Assembly: GCF_900176635.1 (NCBI RefSeq)
Contig: NZ_FXLN01000004.1
Location: forward strand, 1,198,231 to 1,262,230
Length of the DNA stretch: 64,000 nt
From: Clostridium merdae
GTDB taxonomy: Bacteria > Bacillota > Clostridia > Oscillospirales > Acutalibacteraceae
Direction: 5' to 3'
Of this stretch, positions 27,685 to 36,456 are shown piece after piece (position 1 is the first letter of the stretch; the number at the start of each line of letters is the position of its first letter). The notes under the pieces are model-generated. The model was not told the DNA's origin and ran no database searches. It saw nothing but the letters and a program-made list of their open reading frames with translations. The position numbers and the translations under genes were made by a program.

Positions 27685-28155
27685 ATGCCAAACAAATTAG
27701 AACTCTCTGGCAAAAAATTCGGAATGCTAACCGTTTTGGAAGACAGTGGAAAAAGAAAAGGTTCTAGCGTTCTTTGGTGTTGCCTTTGTGATTGTGGCAC
27801 AACTACATTTGCGTCATCTACCGAGCTTTCGGTGGGAATTAAAGTGAATTGTGGTTGTATACCCAAAACTAAGAATAACGACTATATAAAACAACAATTG
27901 ATGAAACCGCAAATGAATAATACAAGCGGCGTACGTGGAATCTATTTAAAAAAGCGCAAAGGGGGCGCAAACCGGTGGACCGCGGTCATTACCCTAAATG
28001 GCAGGCAGTACTACCTTGGCGCATACCGTAATTTTAGTGCCGCTGTAAAGGCACGCGAAGAAGCGCTGGAGCATGTTGGGGATTCTTTTGCTGAGTGGCA
28101 TAAAGAATGGCGTAAAAAAACAAAAAGAACCCGAGGCTCCCCTGATCCAGTTTAA
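27685..28155 (+). CDS. AP2-domain phage-type DNA-binding protein
   Basis: 156 residues. The N-terminal part has the pattern FGMLTVLEDSGKR...WCCLCDCG...VNCGC, the Cys-rich module seen at the front of HNH/AP2 homing-endonuclease-like proteins of phages. Residues about 85-130 (NNTSGVRGIYLKKR, RWTAVITLNGRQYYLGAYRN, SAAVKAREEAL) form an AP2/ERF-like DNA-binding domain. No HNH motif remains, so it may be a derived or non-nuclease form. Start ATG behind GCGGAGGAAATC. Its place directly after a tRNA gene suggests arrival on a mobile element, but no integrase or repeat of the tRNA end is visible. Confidence 0.8.
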   Translation: MPNKLELSGKKFGMLTVLEDSGKRKGSSVLWCCLCDCGTTTFASSTELSVGIKVNCGCIPKTKNNDYIKQQLMKPQMNNTSGVRGIYLKKRKGGANRWTAVITLNGRQYYLGAYRNFSAAVKAREEALEHVGDSFAEWHKEWRKKTKRTRGSPDPV

Positions 28156-28247
28156 TTTATCACAGTGTTTTTATAAATAGTACATATAATATTTATACTT
28201 AAAGGATTTTTTAATTAGTTTATAACTTCTAGTTTTTTAATTTACAC

Positions 28248-28286
28248 AAAAGCGAGGCTTTCGAATTGTTCGAAAGCCTCGCTTTT
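28248..28286. terminator. Strong terminator between the AP2 gene and kduD
   Basis: A perfect 18-bp stem (28248-28265 with 28269-28286) has a 3-base loop, with A tract before and T tract after, so it can act on both convergent transcripts. Confidence 0.9.
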
Positions 28287-28355
28287 ATTATGGAGGATAT
28301 GAAAAAAGTTAACATAAAGGTAAAATGAAAATACTCTGCAAAAATTTAAAATGGG

Positions 28356-29144
28356 TTATTTCGGCTGCTTCCCAATATACGCAAGAATACCACCGTCTAC
28401 ATATAAAATATGTCCATTTACAAAATCGGAAGCAGAAGAAGATAAGAATACCGCAGGCCCAACTAAATCGGACGGTTCCCCCCAACGAGCTGCCGGTGTT
28501 TTTGCGATGATAAAAGAATTAAACGGGTGCCCATCTTCCCGCAGAGGGGCAGTTTGCGGCGTAGCAATATAACCGGGACCAATGCCGTTACACTGAATAT
28601 TATACTCACCATACTCAGAAGCAATATTTTTGGTCAGCATTTTAAGCCCGCCTTTGGCGGCCGCATATGCCGATACGGTTTCTCTTCCCAATTCACTCAT
28701 CATGGAGCAAATGTTAATGATTTTGCCGCCGCCGTTTTTTATCATGCCCGGTATTACCGCTTTAGCAACAATAAACGGTGCGGTTAAATCCACATCAATC
28801 ACTTGCCGGAACTCGCTTACTTCCATTTCGCACATGGGAATACGCTTAATGATTCCGGCGTTATTTACTAGAATATCGATGGAACCAAGCTGGTTTTCAA
28901 TATCGGCAACCATCTTTTTCATTTGTTCTTCGTCCGTTACATCCGACACAAAGCCAACTGCATTAATACCCGCCTTCGCATATTCCTCTTTTGCCCGGGC
29001 AACGGAGTCCTCATGAACTCCATTGAATGCAATTTTGGCTCCCGCTGCTGCTAATCCACTTGCAATCGCAAAGCCGATTCCATAGCAGCCACCGGTAACA
29101 AGCGCAACTTTTCCTTTCAAAGAAAACATCGCTTGCAATTCCAT
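28356..29144 (-). CDS. kduD: 2-dehydro-3-deoxy-D-gluconate 5-dehydrogenase (SDR family)
   Basis: Short-chain dehydrogenase that reduces 2,5-diketo-3-deoxygluconate to 2-keto-3-deoxygluconate with NADH in pectin breakdown. 262 residues: cofactor loop TGGCYGIGFAIA, NNAG, catalytic Ser in ICSMMSE, YAAAKGG with catalytic Tyr and Lys, and the KduD-like FSLKGKVALVTGG and GYIATPQTAPLREDG. It follows kduI by 15 bases in the same direction, which fixes the substrate call better than sequence alone. Start ATG behind GGGGGAG. Confidence 0.9.
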   Translation of the reverse strand: MELQAMFSLKGKVALVTGGCYGIGFAIASGLAAAGAKIAFNGVHEDSVARAKEEYAKAGINAVGFVSDVTDEEQMKKMVADIENQLGSIDILVNNAGIIKRIPMCEMEVSEFRQVIDVDLTAPFIVAKAVIPGMIKNGGGKIINICSMMSELGRETVSAYAAAKGGLKMLTKNIASEYGEYNIQCNGIGPGYIATPQTAPLREDGHPFNSFIIAKTPAARWGEPSDLVGPAVFLSSSASDFVNGHILYVDGGILAYIGKQPK

Positions 29145-29159
29145 TTAAGACTCCCCCTT

Positions 29160-30002
29160 CTATTTCAGGTTGGCGATGTCCACTGTATCCATATCATCAA
29201 ACGCCTGGTTTTCTCCGCCCATTGCCCAAATAAAAGAATAGTTTGAAGTTCCGCAGCCGGAGTGAATGCTCCAGCTTGGGCTAATCACAGCTTGCTCATT
29301 TTGAACCACCAAGTGTCTCGTTTCGCTGGGGGTACCCATAAAATGAAATACTGCCTGATCATCCGGAATATCAATATAGGTGTAAACCTCCATACGGCGC
29401 TCGTGGGTATGTGCCGGCATAGTGTTCCACACACTGCCGGGTTCCAACACCGTTAGCCCCATTGATAGCTGGCATGTTTTTAAAACGTCCGGATGAATAA
29501 ACTGGTTAATCACTCGTTTGTTTGCACTTTCCATACTCCCAAGCGGTTTTTTTGCGGCGTCAGCAATCCCAATAAAGGTGGTCTCATATGCACAGTGAGC
29601 CGGTGCGCTTACCATGTAAAATTTTGCGGGATTTGACTCTTCTTTGCTGGAGAAGGTGACACTGCGCGTTCCCATGGTGATATATAGGCAGTCTTTACAA
29701 CCCATTTCAAAGCGCTTTCCATCCGCTTCAATTACCCCAGCACCGCCAATGTTAAATATGCCGATTTCCCTTCTTTCGAGAAAGTAATCGGTACCAAAGC
29801 TCGACCAAATATCTATCCCCTTATGAATGGGGAGCGTTTCCTTTACGGGCATGCACCCCAGGGTGACCATACGATCCACATGGCTGTACACCGCCACTAC
29901 TTCATCCGGTACATACAGGTTTTCAATTAAGAACTCTGCTCGCATCTCGTCTGTCGTGTACCTTTTGACATCCCTTTGGTTCGCTGAGTAACGAATATCC
30001 AT
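29160..30002 (-). CDS. kduI: 4-deoxy-L-threo-5-hexosulose-uronate ketol-isomerase
   Basis: Isomerises the unsaturated uronate product of pectin cleavage to 2,5-diketo-3-deoxygluconate. The 280 residues begin MDIRYSANQRDVKRYTTDEMR, the standard KduI N-terminus. The cupin metal ligands are visible in PAHTHERRMEVY (His, His, Glu) and in SIHSGCG (His). A longer frame to 30098 runs across the operator and is not used: AAGGGAG lies seven bases before the ATG at 30002. First gene of the kduI-kduD unit. Confidence 0.95.
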   Translation of the reverse strand: MDIRYSANQRDVKRYTTDEMRAEFLIENLYVPDEVVAVYSHVDRMVTLGCMPVKETLPIHKGIDIWSSFGTDYFLERREIGIFNIGGAGVIEADGKRFEMGCKDCLYITMGTRSVTFSSKEESNPAKFYMVSAPAHCAYETTFIGIADAAKKPLGSMESANKRVINQFIHPDVLKTCQLSMGLTVLEPGSVWNTMPAHTHERRMEVYTYIDIPDDQAVFHFMGTPSETRHLVVQNEQAVISPSWSIHSGCGTSNYSFIWAMGGENQAFDDMDTVDIANLK

Positions 30003-30079
30003 ATCAAGCTCCCTTTCTTCCGGGTAATTCCATGTTAAAAACAGTTTAAGTCTAGAAATCAATGAAAAATCGACAAGTT

Positions 30080-30100
30080 CTTGTATACTTGAATACAAGT
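30080..30100 (-). promoter_or_regulatory. Operator in front of kduI-kduD
   Basis: CTTGTAT-ACTTGA-ATACAAG, 7-bp arms around a 6-base centre. Its reverse complement recurs at 30441-30460 with one mismatch. It lies 25-45 bases downstream of the kduI -10 box, a position suited to repression. The divergent GntR protein is the obvious candidate to bind it. Confidence 0.75.
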
Positions 30101-30124
30101 TGTAAGAAATACTCTCTTGCGACC

Positions 30125-30154
30125 ATCATATACCACCCCCCGGAGCTCTGTCAA
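30125..30154 (-). promoter_or_regulatory. Promoter of kduI-kduD
   Basis: On the minus strand TTGACA (30154-30149), 18-base spacer, TATGAT (30130-30125). Bases 30155-30368 are AT-rich with no other recognisable element. Confidence 0.7.
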
Positions 30155-30368
30155 GAGTGTAAATCGCTAAATCAAAGAGATTGTTTTGTAAATAAGAATA
30201 AAAACCATATCATATAATTTACAAAACAGTTCTATTTCGCTAGATTGTTTTTTACATTTGATAATAAGTGCTCATGAAAAGAAAAATTAGTCGTTTTCAA
30301 TTATTTTTTCTATTTGGAACGTTTTGCTTGCATAATAGATAAAAATATTTATATAAATTAAAAAACTA

Positions 30369-30398
30369 TTGACAAATACATGCTGTTGGGTATATAGT
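30369..30398 (+). promoter_or_regulatory. Promoter of gntR and the pectin transport operon
   Basis: TTGACA (30369-30374), 18-base spacer, TATAGT (30393-30398), about 95 bases before the GntR start and ahead of the second operator. Confidence 0.7.
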
Positions 30399-30440
30399 CA
30401 TATCAGAAATCAAACGAAAAATCACATCTGGTGTCTCAAT

Positions 30441-30460
30441 CTTGCATTCAAGTATACAAG
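30441..30460 (+). promoter_or_regulatory. Operator in front of gntR
   Basis: CTTGCATTCAAGTATACAAG, the reverse complement of the kduI-side operator at 19 of 20 positions. It lies between the promoter and the start codon of the regulator, consistent with autoregulation. Confidence 0.75.
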
Positions 30461-30492
30461 TATTGCTGTCTTACCAAGAAACGAGGGAAATC

Positions 30493-31194
30493 TTGAACAA
30501 CTATTTGAAATCGATGAGCAGTGACGACATTTACCATGCGCTCAAAGAAGACATTCTGAACCTGAAGCTCAAGCCGGGCCAAATGATTAGCGAAAACGAG
30601 ATTGCAAACAGCTACCACGTTTCCCGTACTCCGGTAAAAACTGCTTTTTTACGCTTAAAGGGAGAAAAGTACATAGAAATCCTCCCGCAAAAAGGCAGTT
30701 ATGTAACGCTGCTGGATATGCAGTACATTAAAGACATTATCTATATGCGCTATGTTCTGGAAATAGATGTGATGAAAAGCATTGTGGAGCAAGGCTCATA
30801 TGAAGATTTAATGCACGCGCTAAAATCCAATCTTCAGCAGCAGCTTATGATGATTGAGCACGACAACCCGAATCCCCAAAATTTCTATGATATTGACAGC
30901 CAGTTCCATTACCTTCTCTTCCAGAAGGCAGGGCGCACCAAAATGTGGGATATTATTCAGGACTGCCAGGTGTACTACACCCGCTTTCGTATCTTAGATA
31001 CGCTGACAACTTCCCGCTATTTGCAGCTATACCAAGAGCATATTGAAATTTATAAGCTGCTGGAAGAAAAAGATCTAACTACCCTTCGCAATCACATGCA
31101 CGAGCATCTTCATGGCAACTTAAAGGTACTCTCTCAAAAAATTGAAGGCGAATTCAAAGAATATTTTATTCCGAGCGACCAGTCGAACCCTTAA
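30493..31194 (+). CDS. GntR family transcriptional regulator (FadR/FCD type)
   Basis: 233 residues. Winged helix-turn-helix at the N-terminus (LKLKPGQMISENEIANSYHVSRTPVKTAFLRL) and a C-terminal all-helical FCD ligand-binding domain with the expected His-rich positions (DSQFHYLLFQKAG, RNHMHEHLHGNL). The frame is open from 30442, but that would translate the operator. A TTG at 30493 follows GAGGG at good spacing and is chosen. Placed between the kdu genes and the transporter, it is the likely local repressor sensing a uronate intermediate. Confidence 0.88.
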   Translation: MNNYLKSMSSDDIYHALKEDILNLKLKPGQMISENEIANSYHVSRTPVKTAFLRLKGEKYIEILPQKGSYVTLLDMQYIKDIIYMRYVLEIDVMKSIVEQGSYEDLMHALKSNLQQQLMMIEHDNPNPQNFYDIDSQFHYLLFQKAGRTKMWDIIQDCQVYYTRFRILDTLTTSRYLQLYQEHIEIYKLLEEKDLTTLRNHMHEHLHGNLKVLSQKIEGEFKEYFIPSDQSNP

Positions 31195-31281
31195 TTTCCG
31201 GATTTGGCAGAAGCCGGTATTAAAAGATGGCTTCTGTTCAAAATACGAAAACTTTCTTTTATTATTAAGGAGGGTCTATCA

Positions 31282-32643
31282 TTGAATAAGAAATTTTTAT
31301 CAGGCGTACTGTCTTGTGCGCTGGCAAGTTCTATGTTACTGACTGCATGTCAGGGTAATTCCACCCAGTCTAAAGCACCGGAAGCCTCCGGTAACACGAG
31401 CACCGCAGCAAGCGGAATCACAAGCGAGCCCGTAGAGCTTCGTTTCTCTTGGTGGGGCTCCGACAACCGCCATAAGGCAATTCAGCAAGTGATTAAGCTG
31501 TACCAAGATAAGCACCCCAACGTTACCATTAAGCCGGAATATGGCGCATGGGACGGCTGGCAGCAAAATATACTAACCCAGCTTGGCGGCCAAACAGAAG
31601 CCGACATTATGCAGGTAAACTATAACTGGGTACACTCCTTTGGCAAGGGCAAAAACGTGTTTTTAGACCTTAATACGGTCAGCAAGAACTTAGAGCTTTC
31701 AAACTGGGATGCCAACTACCTGAAAGCCATGGAAGTAGGCGGCGAACAGGCCGCGGTTCCCCATGGTATGACGGCTCGTGCATACCTTTACAACAAGCCT
31801 CTGTTTGAGCAGGCAAAGCTTCCTTACCCCACTACTTACGATGAGCTGATGGATGCCGGCAAGGTAATCGGCAAGGGTAACACCGCTACCGGTGCTGAAA
31901 ACAAATACGCCCTGCTGAACATTGGCAAGGAATGCCCCGATTTATTTATTGCCCAAATGCTTTATAACAAAACCGGTAAGGTAATGCAGGTAGCTGGCAA
32001 GGTACAGTACACCGAGCAAGAGGTTGCCTGGGCTTTGGAGCAATACAACAAATTTGCACAGGCAGGTGCTATGCCCACCTTCCAGCAGCAGAATGCAATG
32101 GCAAACGAATCCAACCCCGATTGGACCAGCGGCCGCGGCGGCAGCATCTATGAGTGGATTGGCACAATGGATAAATACCTGAACTCCTACAAGGGCGGTA
32201 AAGCAAAAGAAGAGATTGCAATTGCTCCCTACATTGTAGAAACCGCAGGCCAAACCCCGAACATCTATGTAAAGCCAAACCTTGGCTATGCCATTTCAAA
32301 GAATAGCAAACACCCCGAAGTAGCGGCAGACTTCCTCAACTTCTACTTCACCAATGAAGAAGCAGTTACTGCTCTGGGCACTAGCATTGGTATTTCCTCA
32401 AACAAGGCGACCCTTGCCATTCAGGAAAAAGCTGGCCTGCTCAAGGGTATTATGAAGGATGGCTACGACATGCTCGCGAAGTACCCTCAAACGGTTATGG
32501 ACCCGTACTTTGAAGATTCCAACGTGCGCGGCGCCCGCTATTCCGCTTTGGAGGCCTACCGTTCCGGTAAGCTCAGTTCAGCCGATGCTGCAAAACAGTA
32601 CATTGCAAAGCAGCAGGAAGAACTGAATAAGCTCTTTAAATGA
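31282..32643 (+). CDS. Sugar ABC transporter substrate-binding lipoprotein
   Basis: 453 residues. Lipoprotein signal peptide with lipobox LTAC (Cys about residue 24) followed by a Ser/Thr-rich linker, then a family 1 extracellular solute-binding fold (ELRFSWWGSDNRHKAIQQVIKLYQDKHPNVTIK). The start is the TTG at 31282 behind AAGGAGGG; upstream in-frame codons lack a ribosome binding site. Stop overlaps the first permease (ATGA). Context points to oligogalacturonides or rhamnogalacturonan fragments as ligand, which is inference. Confidence 0.92.
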   Translation: MNKKFLSGVLSCALASSMLLTACQGNSTQSKAPEASGNTSTAASGITSEPVELRFSWWGSDNRHKAIQQVIKLYQDKHPNVTIKPEYGAWDGWQQNILTQLGGQTEADIMQVNYNWVHSFGKGKNVFLDLNTVSKNLELSNWDANYLKAMEVGGEQAAVPHGMTARAYLYNKPLFEQAKLPYPTTYDELMDAGKVIGKGNTATGAENKYALLNIGKECPDLFIAQMLYNKTGKVMQVAGKVQYTEQEVAWALEQYNKFAQAGAMPTFQQQNAMANESNPDWTSGRGGSIYEWIGTMDKYLNSYKGGKAKEEIAIAPYIVETAGQTPNIYVKPNLGYAISKNSKHPEVAADFLNFYFTNEEAVTALGTSIGISSNKATLAIQEKAGLLKGIMKDGYDMLAKYPQTVMDPYFEDSNVRGARYSALEAYRSGKLSSADAAKQYIAKQQEELNKLFK

Positions 32644-33515
32644 GGGCCGGTAAAAGGAATTTTGCGCCCTATTTGATGCTCTTACCCTGGGTGATTGGGT
32701 TTATCATCTTTAAGATTTACCCCATCGTGATTTCATTTGTGTACTCGCTGATGGAATACCCGATATTGGGTGACCCGGAATTTATCGGGCTTGGTAACTA
32801 CGCTCAAATCTTTACGGATGACGACGTATTTCAGGCCTCCATCATCGCTACCATGAAATATGTTTTGATCGGTACCCCTTGTGTTCTCGTCACTTCCTTC
32901 TTTGTGGCATATATTCTGAATTTCAAACTCAAAGGCGTAAACCTGTTTCGCACCGCGTATTACATTCCCTCCATTTTAGGAGGGAATGTAGCGGTCTCGA
33001 TTTTGTGGATTCAGCTATTCGACATTAACGGGCCGGTCAATATGCTCCTGGGCATCTTTGGCGTGAATCCTATCTTTTGGCTTACGGATGAGAGCTTTGC
33101 GGTTATTACGCTAATCTTGCTGAAAACCTGGCAGTTTGGCTCCACAATGCTCATCTTCCTGGCAGCGCTCCAGAACGTTTCCCCCTCTTTGTATGAAGCA
33201 GCCAATCTGGATGGAGCTACCAAGCCCCAGCAGCTTTTCCGCATTACGCTTCCCATTATTACCCCCATGCTGCTGTTTAACATGGTAAACGTTCTTGTAA
33301 AAGCCTTCCAGGAGTTCAACTCCGCTTATTTAATTACGAAGGGCGGGCCAAACCATACAACCTACTTCCTGAATGTCTACATATATGACCAGGCGTTTAT
33401 GAACGGTAACTATGGTTATGCCAGCGCACTGACTTGGATTTTACTGCTAATCATCGGCACCTTAACGGCCCTGGTATTCTCGTCCTCAAAATATTGGGTC
33501 TACTATAATGATTAA
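32640..33515 (+). CDS. Sugar ABC transporter permease (MalF/UgpA type)
   Basis: 291 residues with six hydrophobic segments, beginning YLMLLPWVIGFIIFKIYPI. The EAA loop that docks the ATPase reads YEAANLDGATKPQQLFRITLPIITP. It overlaps the binding-protein gene by four bases and precedes the second permease by 12. Part of the pectin-oligosaccharide importer. Confidence 0.93.
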   Translation: MRAGKRNFAPYLMLLPWVIGFIIFKIYPIVISFVYSLMEYPILGDPEFIGLGNYAQIFTDDDVFQASIIATMKYVLIGTPCVLVTSFFVAYILNFKLKGVNLFRTAYYIPSILGGNVAVSILWIQLFDINGPVNMLLGIFGVNPIFWLTDESFAVITLILLKTWQFGSTMLIFLAALQNVSPSLYEAANLDGATKPQQLFRITLPIITPMLLFNMVNVLVKAFQEFNSAYLITKGGPNHTTYFLNVYIYDQAFMNGNYGYASALTWILLLIIGTLTALVFSSSKYWVYYND

Positions 33516-33527
33516 AGGGGGCGGAAT

Positions 33528-34388
33528 ATGAATCGAGTCGGTAATTTTTCTATGAATGCTGCCATTCGTTATGGTGTGCTGATTGTCATTGGTATTTTCC
33601 TCATCTACCCTCTGCTTTGGATGGTAGGCTCAAGCTTTAAGGAGAACATTGATATTTTCAGCACTTTGGCAATTCTCCCGCCGGAAGGACGCGGCACGTT
33701 CGAGAATTTTCGAATGGCATGGAATATTAAAAGTGACCATACCCTACCATTCTACTTTGGGAATACCATGAGATTTTTAATTCCCAAAACTATTTTCACT
33801 ATTATCTCTTCTACGCTTACCGCCTATGTGGTAGCTAGAAAAAAGTTTGTAGGTAAGAAATTTGTTTTTACAGCCATCGTTGTCACCTTATTAATGCCGG
33901 AGCTTGCCTTCCGCATTCCGCTGTACCTGTTGTTTCGCGATATTAACTTACTCAACACATTTGCAGCACTGTATGTACAAGATATTTTTGCTGCCGGCAC
34001 CTGCTCGTTCTTTATCTTTATGGAGATTCAGTTTATGCGTTCCATTCCAAAAGAGCTGGACGAAGCAGCCGTGATTGACGGTTGTAACGATTTACAAACC
34101 CTAATTTACGTAATAGTCCCTATTTTAAAGCCCATTATCATCACCGTTGGCCTGCTCTGCTTCATGTGGGGCATGAACGACTTCCAAGGTCCGCTGATTT
34201 ACCTGCGTACACCAGATAAAATGGTGATGTCTATGATTCTCAAGCAACAGCTGGATGGCGACACTATGATTGTTTATGGAAAGCTATTTGCTGCCTCATT
34301 CATGGCATTGTTGCCCATGATTGCAATTTTCTTTGCCGGCTCCCGCTATTTTGTAGATGGCGTTGCTAATTCCGGCGGAAAAGAATAA
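33528..34388 (+). CDS. Sugar ABC transporter permease (MalG/UgpE type)
   Basis: 286 residues and six hydrophobic segments. The EAA loop reads DEAAVIDGCNDLQTLIYVIVPILKP. Start ATG behind AAGGGGGCGG. No ATPase gene follows anywhere in the locus. As in many Bacillota CUT1 systems the energy is probably supplied by a shared MsmX-like ATPase encoded elsewhere, which is established for Bacillus pectin importers and inferred here. Confidence 0.93.
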   Translation: MNRVGNFSMNAAIRYGVLIVIGIFLIYPLLWMVGSSFKENIDIFSTLAILPPEGRGTFENFRMAWNIKSDHTLPFYFGNTMRFLIPKTIFTIISSTLTAYVVARKKFVGKKFVFTAIVVTLLMPELAFRIPLYLLFRDINLLNTFAALYVQDIFAAGTCSFFIFMEIQFMRSIPKELDEAAVIDGCNDLQTLIYVIVPILKPIIITVGLLCFMWGMNDFQGPLIYLRTPDKMVMSMILKQQLDGDTMIVYGKLFAASFMALLPMIAIFFAGSRYFVDGVANSGGKE

Positions 34389-34415
34389 TATGAATCCCCC
34401 CACACACAAACGGGG

Positions 34416-34448
34416 TCGTATCCCTCGCTATTGGAACGAGGGATACGA
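34416..34448 (+). terminator. Hairpin inside the pectin operon
   Basis: A perfect 12-bp stem (34416-34427 with 34437-34448) lies just after the second permease, followed by TTCCACTTTTT. The T run is delayed, so it may attenuate or protect the upstream mRNA rather than stop transcription fully, giving more transporter than enzyme. Confidence 0.55.
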
Positions 34449-34497
34449 TTCCACTTTTTATCAAGTTACGGATTGAAATGGACAGGAGGAAAAACAC

Positions 34498-34911
34498 ATG
34501 CGCTTACTTCGGCTTTTCGCGCAGATGATAGACTGGCTGGTCAGCATTGCTGCTTTGGTTTTTTCTTTCCTATTTCTTCTCCCACTCCTAAAACAGCTGA
34601 TGCCCAGCACAACAGTCTGCGCAGTTGTAACCCTGATTACAGCGATTTTACTTGCGGTTGCGGTGCAAATTCCATTTCTAAGCGTAAACCAAACCGTTGG
34701 CAAAGCATTCTTTGGGTTAGAAATACAATCCTGCAAGGAAGATCGCCCCTTAACACAATCGATTATCATGCAGCGAGAAATCTTCTGTAAGCTCTTTAGC
34801 TGTTACCTTATTTGCATCCCCATGATTTTTGGAAAACCCGGCGGGCATGAAGCCGCTACGGAGACAAGAGTTGTACGCAGAAGAAAAAACACCGCTTGCT
34901 ATAAAAAATAG
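34498..34911 (+). CDS. RDD family membrane protein
   Basis: 137 residues. The family's three landmarks are visible: the first helix with an Asp (RLFAQMIDWLVSI), the second part NQTVGKAFFGLEI, and a C-terminal HEAATETRVVRR. At least three hydrophobic segments. RDD proteins are small membrane proteins of mostly unknown role (some may be ion transporters). Start ATG behind GGAGGAAAAAC. It sits between transporter and hydrolases, 9 bases before the GH28 gene, so it belongs to the operon although its link to pectin is unclear. Confidence 0.78.
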   Translation: MRLLRLFAQMIDWLVSIAALVFSFLFLLPLLKQLMPSTTVCAVVTLITAILLAVAVQIPFLSVNQTVGKAFFGLEIQSCKEDRPLTQSIIMQREIFCKLFSCYLICIPMIFGKPGGHEAATETRVVRRRKNTACYKK

Positions 34912-34920
34912 AGGTAGCCT

Positions 34921-36456
34921 ATGCTAAACGTTCTTACTACCACTCCCTTTGGCTTTGTTCTGGAACTGGAGCAGGATGGCTGCTACTATACCACAGAGCC
35001 TTACACGCTGATTGTAAACGGCATACCCCAACAAACGGGCAACGACCCGGTTATTTGTTTATTTGGCCTTACCCCCAACACCGTATACCAGCTGGAGGTG
35101 CACGGCTTTGGCGAACCAGTATGCATAACACTGCAAACCGAGCCATGTGAATACGCCATACATATCAAAGACTATAACGCCGCAGGAGATGGCATCCGTA
35201 ATGACACGGCGGCCATTCATGCGGCGATTTATTCGGCTCCGCCTCATTCTGTTGTCATCTTCCCGCGTGGAGAATATTTGGTAGAGCATCTTTTTTTAAA
35301 AAGTGATGTTGACCTTTATTTCGAGGAAGGTGCTGTACTTCGCCAAAACCCCAATCGCGATTCCCTTGCTATTTTAAAGGGATACCAAAAAAACTATGAC
35401 CATACGGCCGCTGAAATCAATGCTTCTTGGGAAGGCAGCCCGCTTGACTGCTATTGCAGCCTCATTTACGGGAAGGATGTTCAAAACGTTCGCATCTATG
35501 GTACCGGTACCCTCAATGGCAGCGGGCTGGAGGGAAACTGGTGGATAGACCCAAAGAAAAAGAAGCTGGCCTACCGCCCCCGCAACCTTAGCTTAGTTCA
35601 CTGCCGTAACATTACAGTTTGCGGCTTAACCAGCCAAAACAGTGCCGCATGGAACCTGCACCCGCTGTATTCCAGTGATTTGCAATTTTATGGCCTGACC
35701 ATACGCAGTGACCCTAATTCACCCAATACAGATGGCCTAAACCCAGAAAGCTGTGACAACGTAGAGATAGTGGGTTGCCACTTTCAAGTGGGTGACGATT
35801 GCATCGCCATCAAATCTGGCAAGCTGTTTATGGCTCGCCGCCATTTGCGTCCCTCCCAAAACATTACCATACGGCGTTGTTTTATGGAGGAAGGTCATGG
35901 CGGTGTTGTAATCGGTTCCGAAATATCCTGCGGAGTAACAAAGGTTTTGGTGGAGCACTGCTTATTCTTGCGCACCGACCGCGGCATTCGCATAAAAACA
36001 AGGAGAGGCCGTGGGAATACCTGCATTGTAGACGACATCTGCGTGTCTCATGTAAAAATGGAGCAGGTAAAGCACTGCTTTGTGACAAACATGTTCTACC
36101 ACTGCGATCCAGACGGACACAGCAGTTATGTTCAACTAAAAGAACCGCTCCCCGTTGGAAGAGAAACGCCGATGATTCGGAATATCACGCTTTCCGGTAT
36201 CTGCGCCGAGCAAATCAAAGGCAGTGCGGTCTTCTTATATGGCTTACCAGAGAGCCCCATTCACAATGTAACGGTTGAAGATTGCCGATTCCAATTTGCT
36301 AAGGAAAGAATACTAGATTGCCCCGATATGATGGATGACCCTGTTCCCTCCCCTGTGCTCGGCATTTATACCAATCATGTACAGGGCTTCGCATTTGAAA
36401 ACAACCAGTTGGAAAGTGCTTTATATCACCCCCAGCAGGAGGACGATACGCCATGA
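34921..36456 (+). CDS. Glycoside hydrolase family 28 (polygalacturonase-type), cytoplasmic
   Basis: 511 residues. N-terminal about 75 residues look like a fibronectin-III-type beta sandwich, then a right-handed beta-helix (IKDYNAAGDGIRNDTAAIHAAI). All GH28 catalytic motifs are present: NTDG (about residue 270), GDDCIAIKSG (about 291), GHGGVVIGSE (about 325) and RIKT (about 357). It hydrolyses alpha-1,4-galacturonosyl bonds. There is no signal peptide, so it probably acts on imported oligosaccharides, more like an exo-enzyme. Stop overlaps the next gene by four bases. Start ATG behind AGAGGTAGCCT. Confidence 0.9.
   Translation: MLNVLTTTPFGFVLELEQDGCYYTTEPYTLIVNGIPQQTGNDPVICLFGLTPNTVYQLEVHGFGEPVCITLQTEPCEYAIHIKDYNAAGDGIRNDTAAIHAAIYSAPPHSVVIFPRGEYLVEHLFLKSDVDLYFEEGAVLRQNPNRDSLAILKGYQKNYDHTAAEINASWEGSPLDCYCSLIYGKDVQNVRIYGTGTLNGSGLEGNWWIDPKKKKLAYRPRNLSLVHCRNITVCGLTSQNSAAWNLHPLYSSDLQFYGLTIRSDPNSPNTDGLNPESCDNVEIVGCHFQVGDDCIAIKSGKLFMARRHLRPSQNITIRRCFMEEGHGGVVIGSEISCGVTKVLVEHCLFLRTDRGIRIKTRRGRGNTCIVDDICVSHVKMEQVKHCFVTNMFYHCDPDGHSSYVQLKEPLPVGRETPMIRNITLSGICAEQIKGSAVFLYGLPESPIHNVTVEDCRFQFAKERILDCPDMMDDPVPSPVLGIYTNHVQGFAFENNQLESALYHPQQEDDTP

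Noticed and set aside
30002..30098. N-terminal extension of kduI
   Set aside because: It would translate the operator and has no ribosome binding site; the family N-terminus begins at 30002.
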